From the NCBI RefSeq assembly GCF_927798175.1, contig NZ_CAKMMP010000001.1, positions 744,001 to 808,000 of the forward strand: a DNA stretch of 64,000 nucleotides, read 5' to 3'. Numbering within the stretch: position 1 is the stretch's first letter; every line of letters starts with the position of its first letter. This DNA comes from Paenibacillus sp. JJ-223 (GTDB lineage Bacteria; Bacillota; Bacilli; Paenibacillales; Paenibacillaceae). Under the pieces are notes generated by a model. That model was not told where the DNA came from. It ran no database searches and saw nothing but the letters and a program-made list of their open reading frames with translations. This document shows, piece after piece, positions 63,434 through 64,000 of this stretch. A program made the translations under genes and the position numbers.

Positions 63434-64000
63434 TTAGCATAGCCTAGATTTTAAATATTGCACCCACATCCCGTGCAGCTCAGCTTCCGATACTTGAAAT
63501 GCGCCTTGAAAATCAGTGGCATCGCGTATGAATTTGTTGAGCGCATCTAAATTGTATGAATGGATGAGGTATTCTACGAGTAAGTGCGAGAATCCATATC
63601 CCCCTATCTTCTCGAAATCCCAGGTATCATTAGTTAATGCTTGAAAGCTAGGGACAGCGTTATTTTGAATCGCTTCGGAGGTGCTATACTGGATATATTC
63701 TTGTGACATTTGTTTGGCTTCATGCCCGCCGAGACCGTGTGTAAGCCATTTCGGTGCCAACGGATTAATATCCTTCACTAACCACATCGTAAACAAGCTT
63801 ATAGTGTGCCGTAGTACCGATTGATACGTATGTTCAGGGCCTGGGTTGAGTGGGGATACGATTTTAATTTTATTGTCTTCATAGGTTCCCATAAACCAAT
63901 TGGGTGCATCCGGCTCGTTTATTGCTTGATGAAAAGTGGGCAGATCCGGATAGATCTCAATAGCGATTTTCTGAGAAGGGCGATGACGATAGGTTGTAAT
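63434..64000 (-). CDS. Peptidase-MA-like protein, 5' end outside the window
   Basis: The minus-strand frame is open to the right edge, so the N-terminus is missing; at least 188 residues are visible. The plan follows the gluzincin (peptidase MA) fold: IAIEIYPDLPTFHQAI, WFMGTYEDNKIKIVSP, a helix VLRHTISLFTMWLV, then PKWLTHGLGGHEA and YGFSHLLVEYLIHSYNLDAL. In active relatives the helix carries HExxH and the next segment WLxEG. Here they read HTISL and WLTHG, so both Glu residues and the second His are lost. Probably an inactive homologue with a binding or structural role. Three residues from the end lies the only visible Arg-Leu-Cys tail. Confidence 0.6.
   Translation of the reverse strand: MTTYRHRPSQKIAIEIYPDLPTFHQAINEPDAPNWFMGTYEDNKIKIVSPLNPGPEHTYQSVLRHTISLFTMWLVKDINPLAPKWLTHGLGGHEAKQMSQEYIQYSTSEAIQNNAVPSFQALTNDTWDFEKIGGYGFSHLLVEYLIHSYNLDALNKFIRDATDFQGAFQVSEAELHGMWVQYLKSRLC

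Overview
The window reads as one chromosome stretch of a Gram-positive, low-to-moderate GC, spore-former-type bacterium, most likely Paenibacillus or a close relative. The reasons are strong AGGAGG-type ribosome binding sites, a very large S-layer-homology protein, GH78/GH2/GH172 glycosidases, a LicT-controlled beta-glucoside PTS operon with a cre box, and NarL/DesK-type two-component genes. This is inferred from gene content; no rRNA or tRNA gene is present to confirm it.

Layout. (1) 1-11450: a five-gene + strand operon for deoxy-sugar glycans: GH78, GH2, GH78, L-fucose isomerase and GH172. None of the visible N-termini has a signal peptide, so it should act on imported oligosaccharides. (2) 11451-17707: a GC-rich carboxylesterase of foreign appearance, then nucleic-acid genes (DEDDh exonuclease, SPL-like radical SAM protein, AraC regulator with rarA, YjbR). 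(3) 17900-22540: bglP-bglH-licT with promoter, cre, RAT antiterminator and terminator. (4) 22541-27500: single genes (glyoxalase-like, Rrf2 regulator, alpha/beta hydrolase behind a LexA-like box, catalase) mixed with gene and IS3-family remnants. (5) 27517-33309: a STAND/TPR regulator divergent from a detoxification-type operon (tautomerase, azoreductase, frameshifted Bcr/CflA transporter, metallo-hydrolase). (6) 33909-36096: kbl and tdh for threonine degradation. (7) 36506-45371: an XRE regulator, a small lipoprotein and a 2,438-residue S-layer-anchored multidomain protein. (8) 45810-49913: two divergent regulator/enzyme pairs (epoxide hydrolase with AraC; SDR with an XRE/MmyB-type regulator). 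(9) 50673-58832: an erythromycin-esterase-like protein, a sensor-domain membrane protein, a histidine kinase fused to its response regulator, a truncated AraC gene, a conventional kinase/regulator pair and a CPBP protease. (10) 59303-64000: an ECF sigma/anti-sigma pair, an APH-like kinase, an SRPBCC protein and a peptidase-MA-like protein cut by the right edge.

The feature least explained by ordinary annotation is a modular family of intergenic repeats running from about 11.5 kb to 63.3 kb. Modules called here A, D, C and B recur in the order A-D-(C)-B, and every copy I found has the same orientation whatever the strand of its neighbours. Module A is an inverted-repeat-bounded element of about 82 bp that carries its own intrinsic terminator. 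Several copies touch truncated genes. A second theme is regulation: a one-polypeptide two-component system next to two promoters with matching architecture, overlapping palindromic operators, a LexA-like box and a 22-bp motif shared by two promoters. All functions are read from sequence patterns; no database search was run.
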